From NCBI GenBank assembly GCA_003254905.1, contig QANU01065369.1, forward strand, positions 62,001-126,000: a stretch of 64,000 nucleotides of DNA, written 5' to 3'. The notes below the pieces were generated by a model. It did no database searches. It was not told the origin of the DNA and saw nothing but the letters and a program-made list of their open reading frames with translations. Below, in pieces: positions 45,241 to 57,860 of this stretch; within the stretch, counting starts at the first letter, position 1; each line of letters starts with the position of its first letter. Source of the DNA: Nissolia schottii (Eukaryota; Streptophyta; Magnoliopsida; Fabales; Fabaceae). The position numbers and the translations under genes were made by a program.

Positions 45241-47330
45241 CATCATCAAACGTTTGGTAAAATGAGGCAGTAACATGATCATTACCCTTGTTGATATACT
45301 TGAATAGATATTTTATATATCGTGATTGATTGCACCACTCAACATTAATATGAGCTCCATATTTTAACAGTAGGTACTTGTTATGTGGCACTACATACCT
45401 GTTATCAAGTGAAACCTTTGACCTCTTAATAGTTCTTCCATCATCTCTTCTTCTGTAATTTGGATATCCATCCTCATCAATATTTGTTGATTCTGTGAAC
45501 CTCTTGGAGAAATGCCTCATACATTTCCCGTTCTCCATAATTGGAGAGTCATTTATGGTTGAATCACATGGACCATGCATCATTAAGTTCTTTACTGCAG
45601 TGTAGTATGGAACATCTAAAACTTTATCTGGTATCTCTGCTGAGATAATCTTATCAATATCCTCAGCACATGGAAACTTGTCCTCTTGTCCAAGAAAAAT
45701 CAATATGTGAGCATGAGGTGGTCCACGCTTTTGAAACTCTATTGTGTAGATAACTGCAAAAAAATGAATGATATAGGATCTATTTTAGTCTTAAATGTAA
45801 ATATGTAAATATACAATGACTGTTATATTCAATATTCAATATGTAAATCAAATATAGTTTATCATCTACTTTTATTTCAAACACCTGCTTTAACTGTCCC
45901 CGTATGTTTTATTATGTTGGATTTCTTGTACTAAGAAAGCGTTGGATTTCGGGCCATTTGGGATTGCATGTGAAGGTGATGAACAGATTTGGGTAGCTGA
46001 TTGATCTGCAAATAGCCATTGCATCTTGATAGTTTTGAACTATATATCGTTCTCCACCAGTAAAAGATGAAGATAGTACTATTATTTTGCCTGCACATGC
46101 TAGATTTGTTTCACTATTTAGAAGTGCCTCAGCCAATCCTTTGTACATCTCAGACCTGAGCTTTTTCTGATTCTTTCGAACCCATCTTAGTCTAGATGCT
46201 TCAATCATGGGGTAACCATCTACCAAGAATTGTTGAAATAACATTTTAGAATAAAGACGAGGTGACCTTTCCTTATGCCTCTCTTGTATTCTGAATGAAA
46301 AGAAATCCTTCATAGTCAATCTATTACGACCTTCTTCATTTGTTGGATCTTTCTTGTTCAGAGGTATATCCTCACGAAACTCGTCCTCGCCATAGGGGAA
46401 TAACAAAGGATATTGCAATCCAAGGTAAGATGGGTTCAACTCATTTATTCTCATAAGAGCTCCTGATCGAGTCTCGACAACAATGTCCATGTCTCCTTTC
46501 GCTATGTCGAAGTCACCTATGACCAATGCTGCAACCTCAGAAACAGAAGGAACGTTATAACGTCTACCATCTTTACTCCTTTTTCCAATCAATCTCAACT
46601 TTATATATCCATTTGTATTTCGATTAAGAGTGGATCTAGCAAGGTAGAATGATTGTTCCAGCACATTATGCTCATCCAACATGTTCTTCAAGTTAGAAAC
46701 TATCTCCGAATGAAGTTTGGTACTATGATCAGTTGAACGGGAAAAGGCAATATGAATACAATTAACAACTCAATACATTTACAAAAAGTTGATGTTCATT
46801 GAGCTAATTTGTCTTAGTTGTCAATTGTCAATTATATGAATTAGGATTTAGAGTTTTTATAAATTAACAAACCTGATAGCATTGAGACGATTCTGAACTT
46901 TGTTATGTGTATCATATATATAGAGTTGTGCAAATTTTGTTGAGGAACCTTGAGTAGGTAATAAACTACCTATTAGATGGTAGTTTTGTCCATGCAATAT
47001 AAATGTAGGTGGACCCTTCCCAGTGTTTACTGATCGACATACTTTAGCACCAAGATAAGTGAAAGCAAACATGTTGTTAAATGACCTGATGTTATCGTGA
47101 AAGTGAAACCCTTTTTTAATATTATGAAATAGTAACTCTTCCAACTTTGTTGGTGACCTTTGCAGTAAAGGGAGTTCAACTTGTCCTTGTCTACAATACA
47201 TAGAGAACTTTGGAACTTTGGCTCGATAATGATTCCCAATTCGCTCATCGAACCAAAATATTGCCCCATACTTCTAACAACAGTATGTAGCATCTCTGAT
47301 ATCCCAATAATCTTATCAAAGTAAATGAAA
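45241..47330 (-). pseudogene. Helitron Rep-helicase, Rep (HUH) half
   Basis: On the minus strand, 47,280-47,215 reads AIFWFDERIGNHYRAKVPKF, a Helitron N-terminal signature, continuing to CRQGQVELPLL at 47,201. 46,691-45,912 gives the Helitron-like N domain (LNPSYLGLQYPLLFPYGEDE, FITFTCNPKWPEI). 45,725-45,690 contains FQKRGPPHAHILIFLG, the HUH histidine pair of the Rep nuclease. 45,310-45,260 contains YIKYLFKYINKG, the catalytic-tyrosine segment. Rep nicks and rejoins single strands for Helitron transfer. 45,770-45,910 is AT-rich, lacks the frame and may be an intron or a decayed insertion. The protein then breaks at the GTTCC solo LTR, beyond which the helicase half continues. Confidence 0.8.
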
Positions 47331-47513
47331 AATGAATATGCCATTAACATAATGAACCCATTATGAATTTTACTAATGTAGAACATATTACTCACACCCT
47401 CTTACACGATATGTAGTTTAAGGCACGAATACCTAAAATATTTAGTTAAGTATGTTTCATACTTGTTAATTGCTTGTGTTCTACATTTGTCAAAAAATCT
47501 TCTTCGTCATCTG

Positions 47514-49084
47514 TGTGGAACTAGGTTTCCCTAGTTGTTCCAATTGTCTAATACAATATGTTTTGATGATGACAAATACAATATGCTCTAATTGTCTATG
47601 CTCATTGTATATGCTTATATTTGTAGAACTAGGTTTCCCTAGTTGTTCTATATCTTGATGATAACAAAAAGTACAGAACAAATAGATAATAACAATTAGA
47701 ATGCAAAAGGATGTTATAAGCTAAATAGAATACATTTGATCTTGTATGATTGAACTTGATGGTAATCATATAGCTTACACATCATACAATGATATATGAG
47801 AAACAACCTTTTGAGAACATATCCAATAACTCTCTATATGTGCTTGATGGATTAACTATTGGATATATTTGTCTCTATATGTGTATATGCATTATTATCA
47901 AGTGCTATAGTGTTACAATGCATGCATGCTAGGCAAAGAATATTATTTGATTAATATAATTTGATCTTTGCCTAACGGTATATATATGATGCATTGATTA
48001 ATTTATATATGCATATGAAGATATTGGAACGCATTGGACTAACTCTGCTTTCTAGTGAATTATCTTGTGTATAGGAAAGTCCAAGGCGTCAAGAACAAGA
48101 TGGAACAAGAAGGAACCTTCATATGATGCCCAAAGTCAAAAGGCGAAGCATGAAATGTCAATTCCATGAAGAACATGGTAATGCCGAAGATAGGATTCAT
48201 GAAGAATACCAAGTCCAAGCAAACGGTAAAAAGGGAAATAGTTTCTTACGACTTAAGGTATTCTTGTCAAAGGAAAATTGATATATATCTCTCTCTAAAC
48301 TTTTAGAATGATGCTCTTAAATGATCTTAATTGATTCCAGGACATAAAATGAATTAGACAAACTTAGGAATCAAGAAAGATAAGAAAATGGANATACCCA
48401 TTAAACTCTCATTTCTAGCAAAGCCTTTGATTCCTATCATCCTTATACTTCATTCTATCAATGGATTAATTTTTCCATCATCATAAGAGCAAAAAGAGAG
48501 ATATATTATCAATACACCTATAAAGCTTCAATTTGTATTATCTACTCTTGAGAGAGTTTCTTGTCAAACACAAAATTTCCATACACTTGTAAAGAGGGTG
48601 AGGTATCCCTCTAGTTGCTTAGGGTGTGGTATCCCTAAGGTTTGGTTCTTGAGGCTTCCACACAAAGGTGGGAGATCCTAAGTGTGAGGAGTGCTCTGGG
48701 ATGTAAAGGTTTGTCAAGCACCTAATTTAGAAGCTTGATGATAGTGGAGAAATCTTGAGCAAGACGCTTGGGGACTAGACGTAGATCACAAGGGTGGTCG
48801 AACCAGGATAAATCTATGTTTGCAATCTCTCTAACTCTATCTCTTTATTTATTGCAAACTTATATTATTGTCTTGAATTGCATATGTTGATAATTGTTTA
48901 TAAGTTGCTCTGTTGATCTTATTGTTTTATTACAAACATAATTGAGCATGCTTATAATCTTTAATTGTTATATTCCGCTGCGTAGTAATGTTGATTGCAT
49001 GAAAATGCAATATTTGTCAAAATTAGAATAATTTCTTAAATACCCAATTCACCCCCTCTTGGGTATTGGTTACCAAGACCAACA
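47514..49084. repeat. Solo LTR, 1,571 bases, duplication ATCTG
   Basis: Ends TGTGGAACTAGG ... AAGACCAACA with ATCTG at 47,509-47,513 and again at 49,085-49,089. The right end contains AATTCACCCCCTCTTGGG, which resembles the ends of SIRE/Maximus-type Copia LTRs (inference). A GAACTAGGTTTCCCTAGTTGTTC block occurs twice near the left end (47,519 and 47,625), giving an internal 106-base period. No coding domain is inside, and one undetermined base is at 48,393. Confidence 0.82.
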
Positions 49085-51131
49085 ATCTGCATAAAAAATA
49101 TAACCAAAAAGTCAATATTTATATTTAAATGACGCACAAAATTTACTCATTGCATCTGTGAATATACATCAACCAACAACTTTTTATAGCCAAATTAATA
49201 TAAAATGTTCAAAAGATTCGATGAAATCAGCTTATAATATGCTATGTTTAGCTATCCAAGTTTCTTTTTTGGTTGGTTTCTTGAGATAATCAAGCTTTAA
49301 CTGTTGTTTACAAAAGGTTAAAAATAATTGTGAATATTAACAATGTACTGTAACTTTTATTATAGAATTTGGATGCATCTCTAATAGATTTTAATTTTCG
49401 TTTATTTTTGCACAATTTAAGTAATCTAATTATTGTCAAGTTATGCAACAAAGTGGTATTTATTATGTGGCCTTAAACAATTTAGAAGGCCATTTTAATA
49501 ACATCAAATATAATAAGGATATTGAAATTAATCCTTCAATTAAGTTCATTATTAAAAATATGCGCTACGTTTATTTGGTTGGTAGTATTGACAATGTATT
49601 CTTTTTATTCTAATTAATACTTGTTTAAAGTGTTATAAGTCTATGATCAATATTGTTGCGAAAGTAACAACAATTCTACTATTGGGTATTATCAAAAAGT
49701 AATTTAAGTTGTTATAACCGAAAATTGTAAATCTGTAATATATTTTTAATACTCATCATTGCACATTATTAACAGAACAAAAAAAAACATCATGTCGTCC
49801 ACTTGATAAATACTTGATAATTGCACATCGTCTACATCTGTGATAGATCCAACTTCAGCATCTGAATCAGAAATATGACCTAATTGAATAAATAATTATA
49901 TTTAGAAGGCACACCATATTTTATCAACAAAATTGCGAAGCTAACTCAAAAACAAATTTGAGTAACAATTTACTCGAAACAACTTTGGCTAGATTCGTAT
50001 TATTCAATGTATAGTTAATAATGTAATTTATCATTGTCTATTCATATGGAAATTATTTGCTTCTGATTTTATACCTGTTCTACTGTTGTAAAATGATCAC
50101 TCCAGACTATATAATCAGTTATGGAAGGAGTTATTAATATTATTCCTTCATGGTTAAAATGACTAATTTAGCAATCCTTTGTAAAATTTCAATAATCTTT
50201 CGACATTATTTTTTTAAAAAAGGAAGGAAAACCATCTTCAAGAAAGGTTACACATTTCTAGGGAGTATTTAATGAATTTTGATACATATTTCGTCCATAA
50301 GATCTCAGGTTTAATTATATAAATTAGTAAATCAACATTATTCTGATGCTGTAAAAAAAATATTAATTTTCATTATTAATTGAAGACAAATTAATAAGAC
50401 CTTTTTTAGTGATAGCAGGTGGAATACTCCTTCATTAGTGCCTCATGGATTTTTTTTTCAACTATCAAACCATTTGTTGATCTTCATTTGTGGATTAAAT
50501 AATTGTGATTATGACAAATATAATGTAATATTTATAAATCAATTTGGATTCATTGCTAGACCAATCTAATATACGTTGAATTGCAGACATTTTCTAAATG
50601 CCTATTGCTCATGATGTAATAAAAAATTGAGTTAGCTCCTTATGTGTATACCTACAATTGATTAGAGTCATTAAATAATTTATCCATATATATTTTTTTT
50701 AAAATCATTATTAAATTTTATGTATAGATATGAAATACTTGCAAGCTTGTATCTTATTATACCCATTTATTTCTTAAATTTTTATTAATATGTGTTATAT
50801 ATTAGAGTTAAGAATTACCGGATAATTGCCCGTAGCCTATATTTATAATAGATCCAACTTCAGCATCTGCACCAAAAACATGACCAGCTGACATTACTTA
50901 TTTATAAATGATAATTCGTTTTTAATAAGTAAATCTATGAAACTACATACTTGATAATGGCTCATCCACTACATTTGATATGATTTCATCTACATCCGTT
51001 GTATCATAAATACAAAAAAAAAAGGAGCAGTAAATCTGTTAAGTAGATGCAGTTTTATTAATAAAATCATGAAAAATATTGGAGTTATATTATAATGTGA
51101 TAGGCCTATACCTTTTCGATTCTTACCACCA
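49085..51131 (-). pseudogene. Possible N-terminal acidic exons upstream of the Helitron Rep gene
   Basis: On the minus strand three short, exon-like pieces share a pattern. At about 51,010-50,945 IYDTTDVDEIISNVVDEPLS; at about 50,890-50,820 GHVFGADAEVGSIINIGYGQ LSG; at about 49,880-49,795 GHISDSDAEVGSITDVDDVQ LSS. Each is flanked by AT-rich DNA and ends near a possible splice donor. They look like duplicated exons of an acidic linker in one gene, plausibly the long N-terminal part of the Helitron protein, but no diagnostic domain is present. The rest of the stretch is AT-rich and empty. Confidence 0.3.
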
Positions 51132-51136
51132 AAAAA

Positions 51137-51442
51137 TGATAGATTTGCTAATGTTGTTGATGTTGCCATTGTTGTGTGGCATTGTTGTGCAACACTGTCA
51201 TGCAGCAATGAAGGAAAAGAAAAGAAAGAATGCTTGAAACAGAAGCTTTGAGAATGAGAGTGAAAATTGTATTGTTGTTGTTATGTTCATCGAATAGATC
51301 AAGTACAAGGTATATATATTTGAGTCAGGGAGGCTCAGGGTAGTAATTATGAATAACAAACTTGACAATCATTGTAACTAACTTTAACCACTTGCAGTTG
51401 CTTGCACAACAAGAAAACTGTTTTATCCTTTCTCTTGTATTA
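51137..51442 (-). repeat. 3' LTR of the young Copia
   Basis: 306 bases, TGATAG ... GTATTA on the plus strand. The pol reading frame runs through the purine tract and ends inside it at 51,423. It differs from the other LTR at three sites. Confidence 0.9.
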
Positions 51443-54400
51443 CCCCCCCATAAACTTGACCGTATATGTCGCAGAGGCCAAGTTTGCCAATCATGCGGCT
51501 GAAACAACTGGGTTGAAGGGGCTTGGTGAGGATGTCTGCTGTCTGCTCAGCTGAGGGGACAGGGAGGAGGTGCAGCAGACTTGATTGAACTTTGTCCCTT
51601 ACACTATGACAGTCCATGTCAATATGTTTGGTTCTCTCATGGAACACGGGGTTGCTTGCAATGTGGATGGCAGACTTGCTATCACAGAATAGAGGGATGG
51701 GCTGAGCTATTGGATGTTGCAGATCTTGCAAAAGATAGGATAGCCACTGTGCTTCACAACCTGCAGCGGCCATGGCTCTATACTCAGCCTCAGAGGAGCT
51801 ACGAGATATGGTTGCTTGCTTCTTGCTCCGCCAGGATACAATGGCATCTCCGAGGAAAAAACAGACACCTGAGATGGACCTCCTAGTGTCAACACAGGCA
51901 CCCCAATCAGCATCTGTGAAACCAGATAACCTTTTATTTGAGACAGATGGGAAGAATAAACCAAGGGCAGGAGATTTCTTTATGTATTTCAATAACTTCA
52001 TGGCTGCCTGGTGGTGCTCAAGCATAGGATTGGAAATAAATTGGCTCAATTTATGGATAGCAAAAGCTAGATCAGGTTGAGTGCTTGTTAAGTAGATCAA
52101 GCGACCAATTAATCGCCTGAAACTAGTAGGGTCAGTTAGTGGAGCAGATCCTTGTTTCTGAAGTTTTAAGGTGTAGTCAAATGGTGTGGAGGCTGGTTTA
52201 GCTGCTAATAAGACTGCATCTTCAAGTAACTCAAGGGCATATTTTCTTTGGAAGAGTGCAATCCCTTTTGAACCACGAGCTAGCTCCATGACCAAGAAAT
52301 ATTTAGCATCTCCCAGATCCTTGATGGTGAATTCAGAGTATAGTTGATCTCTGATGTGGTCAATATCAGCAATGTTGTTGCCTGTGATAAGTAAGTCATC
52401 AACATAGAGTAAAACTGCTGTGAAGTGTGAGCCATGAGCTTTGGTAAAGAGTGAATAATCAGCCTTGGATTGAATGAATCCTTCCTTCGATAAGAATGTT
52501 GTGAGCTTGAAGTTCCATTGCCGACTAGCTTGCTTGAGGCCATATAAAGACTTAATAAGTTTGCAAACCTTTGTAGATTTCTGAGGGACATCCAAGCCAA
52601 GAGGAACCTGCATGTAAACCTCTTCATGAAGGTCCCCATGGAGAAATGCAGTGTTCACATCAAGCTGTTTTAAATACCAATTATTTGCTGCTGCAAGAGC
52701 AAGAACCACTTGAATTGTTGTCATCTTGGCAACAGGACTGAAAGTTTCTAGATAGTCAAGTCCTTCTGTTTGATTGTATCCCTTGGCAACTAACCGTGCT
52801 TTATGTCTCTCAATACTCCCATTGGATTTGTATTTGAATTTGAATACCCACTTACAGCCAATTGCTTTCTTTCCAAGAGGTAAGTCAATCAAAATCCATG
52901 TGCCATCATTGTCTTTTAGAGACTGCAACTCACTTTGGATAGCTTGTTTCCAACATTCATGAACTATTGCACTTGTTGGTTCAATTTGGGTAGATATTGC
53001 TAAAGAAAACTGTTTGTAGAAGGGGGATAGGTTGTCATATGAGATAACATTGGATAGGGGGTACTGAGTACCTGAAGATGATTGTAATGCTATTGATTTT
53101 AAGAGGTTGCAATGATACTCCTTGAGGTATGAAGGAGCTTTTCTGTCTCTGGAAGATCTCCTAGTAGAGATAATAGGTGCAGGTGCTACAGGTGCACTAA
53201 TAGCCTGATCTGTAGAAATGTCACTGGAAATTGTATTTGGCAAAACTGAGATAGGCATTTGTGGTGCAGCAGAATGTGAGACAATGTCATGATTAGTGTT
53301 ACTGTATGATGGTGTGATATTAGGTAATGTGCTAAGATTTGATGGATGATCATCAAAGTATGTATGACTAATAGTAAACATATCAGTTTCAGTATCACTG
53401 TGATTGCTAGCAGCAAAATCTGAGGACTTTGGGGCTGAATCAGAATTGTTAAGAGTTTTATAGGGAAAGATTTGTTCATAAAAGGTCACATGCCTAGATA
53501 AAAAGATTTCTCTAGATTGTAAGTCATATAGCACATATCCTTTAGTGCCTCTTTTGAAACCAATGAAAATGCATTGTCTAGCTCTGCTATCTAGTTTCTT
53601 TCTACAAGCTGAAATTGTAGTAGCATAGCATAAGGAACCAAAAACCTTTGTGTGAGATAAGTCAGGTAGCTGATTATGGATTACATCATATGGTGATCTG
53701 TTTAATAGGCTAAAGCTAGGCAACCTATTTAATAGGAAAACTGCATGTCCTACAGCATAGTTCCAAAAACAGGTAGGAATATGACTTTGAAACAACAATG
53801 TTCTAGCAATAGCTAAAATGCTTTGGTGTTTTCTTTCCACAATAGCATTTTGTTGTGGTGTTTCAACACATGAGGTTTGATGGATGATGCCTGTGGCCTT
53901 AAAAAAAACTATGCATAATAAACTCTTGGCCATTATCACTTCTAATTATTTTAACAACAGCATTATATTGAATCTGGACCATTTTAATGAAAAACTGCAG
54001 TAAAGATGATGCCTCAAATTTTAATTTCATGTAATAAATCCAAGTAAATCTGGATTTGTCATCAACTATGGTGAGAAAATATCTATGACCAAGCATGGAA
54101 GCAATAGAATTTGGACCCCAAATATCAACATGTAATAGTTCACGGCAATTTTCTGCTACACTAGTACTAAGAGAAAATGGTTTCTTTTTGAATTTGCCAA
54201 ATTGACAAGCAACACAATGAGAATTCAAATCGGTGCAAGTTACATCAGGGAACTGACTGTGAATTATTTGCAATTTATCCTCAGAAGGGTGGCCTAATCT
54301 CATGTGCCAAATATCTGATTTGGTGAAAGAATTAGAAAAAGTACAGGCATTTATTTGTGCATCTGCAGGTCCTGGTGCCTTGATGCTTATTTCAGAGAGT

Positions 54401-56052
54401 GGTGGAGGAGCATTTATTGCATATAACCCATCTGCTAGGCTAGCAGTGCCAATCATCTTCAAGGAATTCAGGTCCTGGATATCACATTTTGTGGTGGAAA
54501 AATTAAGTGAGCAGTGTAGTGTATTGGTGAGTTTAGAGACAAATATTAAATTGAAGGTGAACTGAGGTATATATAAAACATTTGTGAGGTAAAATGCTTT
54601 TGAAAAAAATCACAGAACCAAATATGTGGGATAGTACCTTAGTGCCATCAAGCAAGTAGACTTGTATGGGTGAGATTTGTTGGTAATTATGGAACATAGA
54701 AAAGGAGGAGCAAACATGGTCTGTAGCTCCTGTATCTATGATCCATTTATGTGTGGCTATGTGGCATGAAAGAGTGAAATTGTTACCTGACTGCTGTGGT
54801 TGCAGAGTGGAGATTTGGTTGGTGGTGTGTGTGGAAGAGTGCTGTGATTCATGGTGTTGTAATAGAGCTAGAAGCTTCATGCCTTGTTCCTTGGAAAATA
54901 ACACACTTTCATTATCATGATGTACATCATTTCTAGACAGAGATTGATTTGTGGTGTCACCTCTAGCATCAGAATTCTCAGAGGTAGTAACCATGCTATT
55001 TATCCTTGCTTAAGTCCTAGTGTTGGACCATTTTAAGTGATCAGGGTAGCCAGGGGGTATCCATGCTTGTGGAAGCATTTTTCAATTGTATGTCCTGTAG
55101 TGTTGCAAAAAATGCAGAATTTGGAGGAAGGTTGTCCTCTACCAGCATTGCTTCTGCCACCCCTGGAAGAAATGGAACCTCTGCCCATGCCTCTTGAGCC
55201 TGAAGGAACCCTGGCTTGCTGTTGTTTCTGTTGGTCAGAATTGCTAAACAAGATTACAGATTCCATGGAAGGGGAATTGAGTTGTCTCTCTTGTTCTATG
55301 AGCAAGGAGAAAATTTCATGAATTGAGGGAAGAAGCTTCATCATCATGACCTGAGTTCTAATATGAGTAAATTGTTCATTAAGTCCTCTTAGGAACCTGA
55401 TAGCATACTCATTTGCCATGTATTTTCGAATCACTCCAAGGCCACAGCTGCAAGGATTGGTGCATGTACAACTCAGAATTGGCATAAAACTCTCAAGTTC
55501 TTCCCAAAGAATCTTGAGTTTTGTGAAGTAGTTTGTGATGGACAATTCACCTTGTTTGGTTGAGTAAAGTTCTTCTTGGAGGATTGCAGTCCTAAAGATA
55601 TCTCCCTGATGATATCTACTCTTCAAATCAAGCCATAGTTGATGGCAGTCATCAATTCATATGATGCTTTGATAAATTTCAGGGCTAAGGGACCTAGTGA
55701 TCCAAGAAAGTATGTATGTGTTACACTTATCCCAGGCTGCATATGTTGGATCAGAGGTTGAGGGCTTGGTGATTGTTCCATCAATGAATTTCAGTTTGTT
55801 CTTGCCTTTCAAAGCAAGTCTCATTGCTCTCTCCCACGTGTGATGATTCTGAGGAGTTAGAGTGGTTGATATTAGAGAAGCCCCGGGATTTTCTCTAAGG
55901 TGTAGGTAATATGGATCCAAAGTAGGATCTTGAGGCTGAGTGGTGGATGCATTCCCCATTCTCAGTAACTGCTGCAACTGATGAATTTGTTGAAGCAGAG
56001 ATTCTTGATGGTGTGTTTCATAGGATTGCGGATTAGAAGTGGAGTCCTCCAT
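51423..56052 (-). pseudogene. Copia gag-pol polyprotein, broken at five points
   Basis: The start is the ATG at 56,052 (MEDSTSNPQSYETHHQ). Gag runs to a zinc knuckle CIFCNTTGHTIEKC near 55,090. Protease has IIDTGATDHVC near 54,740. The gag-pre-integrase and integrase follow (LHVDIWGP, VDDKSRFTW, IIRSDNGQEF, ETPQQNAIVERKH). The 838-residue piece 53,939-51,423 holds the rest of integrase, RT with YVDDLLITG, and RNase H (FTDADWGACVDTRRS, KHIDMDCHS). Breaks are an in-frame TGA at 55,657-55,659, a shift in a C run near 55,065 followed by a TAA near 55,010, a shift in a T run near 54,605, and a shift in a T run near 53,910. All three shifts fall in single-base runs, so assembly error is possible. 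As read, it cannot make full polyprotein. Confidence 0.88.
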
Positions 56053-56283
56053 TGGAATGTAGAAAATGGAAGGGAAGAAGAAACACAAGTTGCAAAAGGA
56101 TTACAGTGACAATGCAGTAGCAAGAAAGACAAACGATCGAAGCAATTGATGAAAAATTTAGAAACAGTGAACCAGAACCAGTTTCATATCCAAGAAAACT
56201 TAGCAAACCGTGATGGGAAGAAACTAGATGAAAAAGAACCTGTGATTAATGGAAGCGGAAGCAGTAGATAGCAAATGATACCA

Positions 56284-56589
56284 TGATAGATTTGCTAATG
56301 TTGTTGATGTTGCCATTGTTGTGTGGCATTGTTGTGCAACACTGTCATGCAGCAATGAAGGAAAAGAAAAGAAAGAATGCTTGAAACAGAAGCTTTGAGA
56401 ATGAGAGTGAAAATTGTATTGTTGTTGTTATGTTCATCGAATAGATCAAGTACAAGGTATATATATTTGAGTTAGGGAGGCTCAGGGTAGTAATTATGAA
56501 TAATAAACTTGACAATCATTGTAACTAACTTTAACCACTTGCAGTTGCTTGCACAGCAAGAAAACTGTTTTATCCTTTCTCTTGTATTA
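56284..56589 (-). repeat. 5' LTR of the young Copia
   Basis: 306 bases next to the primer-binding site (complement of TGGTATCA at 56,276-56,283). Two T for C and one G for A differences from the 3' LTR. Confidence 0.9.
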
Positions 56590-56594
56590 AAAAA

Positions 56595-57860
56595 CGTGGT
56601 TAAGGAATTTCATCTTCGTTTACTCCATTCTACTTGCTATTGTGATCAATTTGCTTATCACAGATGATACCGTGATCATTTAAAAATTGACCTATAAGCA
56701 TAATTGATCCATATCAATTATCTTATCAGCAATATGATTTTTTTGTTAATTGACAGACTATCCCAAATTTTCATTCAAGTAATTTACAAACCTTTGTTAC
56801 TGCAAAATACAACTAATTCGTTACTCTTGGATTTTGGTTGTTCCGTAGATTTATAACTAATTGGATTGTTATCAATATTTATGGGGCATGAATGCAATCA
56901 TGCAAATAAGGTCAAAATTCCCACATCACTAACCTATCCAATTGGGTACAATAGAAGAGACAATCATTTTAAAAACAATAGTAAACTAATAGATTACCTT
57001 GTTTGTAATTTGTAACGTTCTAAACAACCACCAAATTTGGGCCTGTGACACTATCAATCAAAGGGGTAATCAAATGTTTCGCCTTAGTGAATTTCCCTTT
57101 AACAATCAAATCTAACGTTGACACCGAAATACTGTTATCTTGCATTGCTTTTGATGAGGTTCCAATACTACTCTTGAAATTTCACTTTCCAATTTGATTA
57201 CTATTTGCAATGTTCAATGGTGTGCCTACATTGTGGTAAATACAATTATTATTAAGTTTGACTTCATATGTAAAACCTCAAATCAATAATATGTGTGAAT
57301 TAAAAATGCTTACCAAGTGATATCTATCGTAATGGAGTTCTTCCAAGCCGTTTGTTGGACATTGCCACTAAATGTATGAATGGTATCTTTTGTTTTAAAG
57401 TGAGAGTGATTTAAATGTGAATTAAAGTTCTCTGCATAATTTAGGATGTGTTAGCGATCATAATAATTTTTAAGAATTTAAAAAAATTCATGTTAAAAGC
57501 TGCGTATATGAAACTAATCTGCCTTGCCATACATATCTTAATATTGTCAATGTAAGTTCCTGTATCCATTTTTTTGATGCTCAAAATTGTTTATGCATAA
57601 TTGGACAACAAATAGATATTTGAATAATGTGCGATTACCAATGATTCAACCTAGATGACAATTATTGTTTATGATTAAAGCAATCAAACAAAATATATGA
57701 TTCTTAATCCACAAAATATTACCAATTATTAACTCATAATGTTTAATGAATCTACCTTTTTCAATTGGAGCATTTCTTCGTTGTCTCTTTTGTGCTATAA
57801 AAAGTGTCTGTCGCTTCCGTACATTCTATTTCTCTTGATTATCCATTGATGCTGCATAAA
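56595..57860 (-). pseudogene. Possible further N-terminal exons of the Helitron gene
   Basis: Minus-strand exon-like pieces: about 57,850-57,770 contains MDNQEK, a stop, then NVRKRQTLFIAQKRQRRNAP; about 57,370-57,305 gives FSGNVQQTAWKNSITIDITW ending at a GTAAGC donor; about 57,180-57,020 gives TLDLIVKGKFTKAKHLITPL and SVTGPNLVVV. Basic N-termini with an RKR-rich stretch are usual in Helitron proteins of plants, but these pieces lack a diagnostic domain. They could instead belong to an unrelated gene. Other parts are AT-rich. Confidence 0.3.

Larger units (their letters stand above)
51137..56589 (-). mobile_element. Full-length, recently inserted Copia retrotransposon, duplication AAAAA
   Basis: LTRs of 306 bases at 51,137-51,442 and 56,284-56,589 differ at only three positions, all transitions. 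AAAAA flanks both ends (51,132-51,136; 56,590-56,594), though a poly-A target is weak by itself. On the minus strand the 5' LTR is the right-hand one; next to it, 56,276-56,283 is the complement of TGGTATCA, the tRNA-Met primer site. The polypurine tract GGGGGGG is the complement of 51,443-51,449, next to the left LTR. Between lie gag, protease, integrase, reverse transcriptase and RNase H in Copia order. It lies within the AT-rich upstream part of the Helitron region. Confidence 0.92.
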
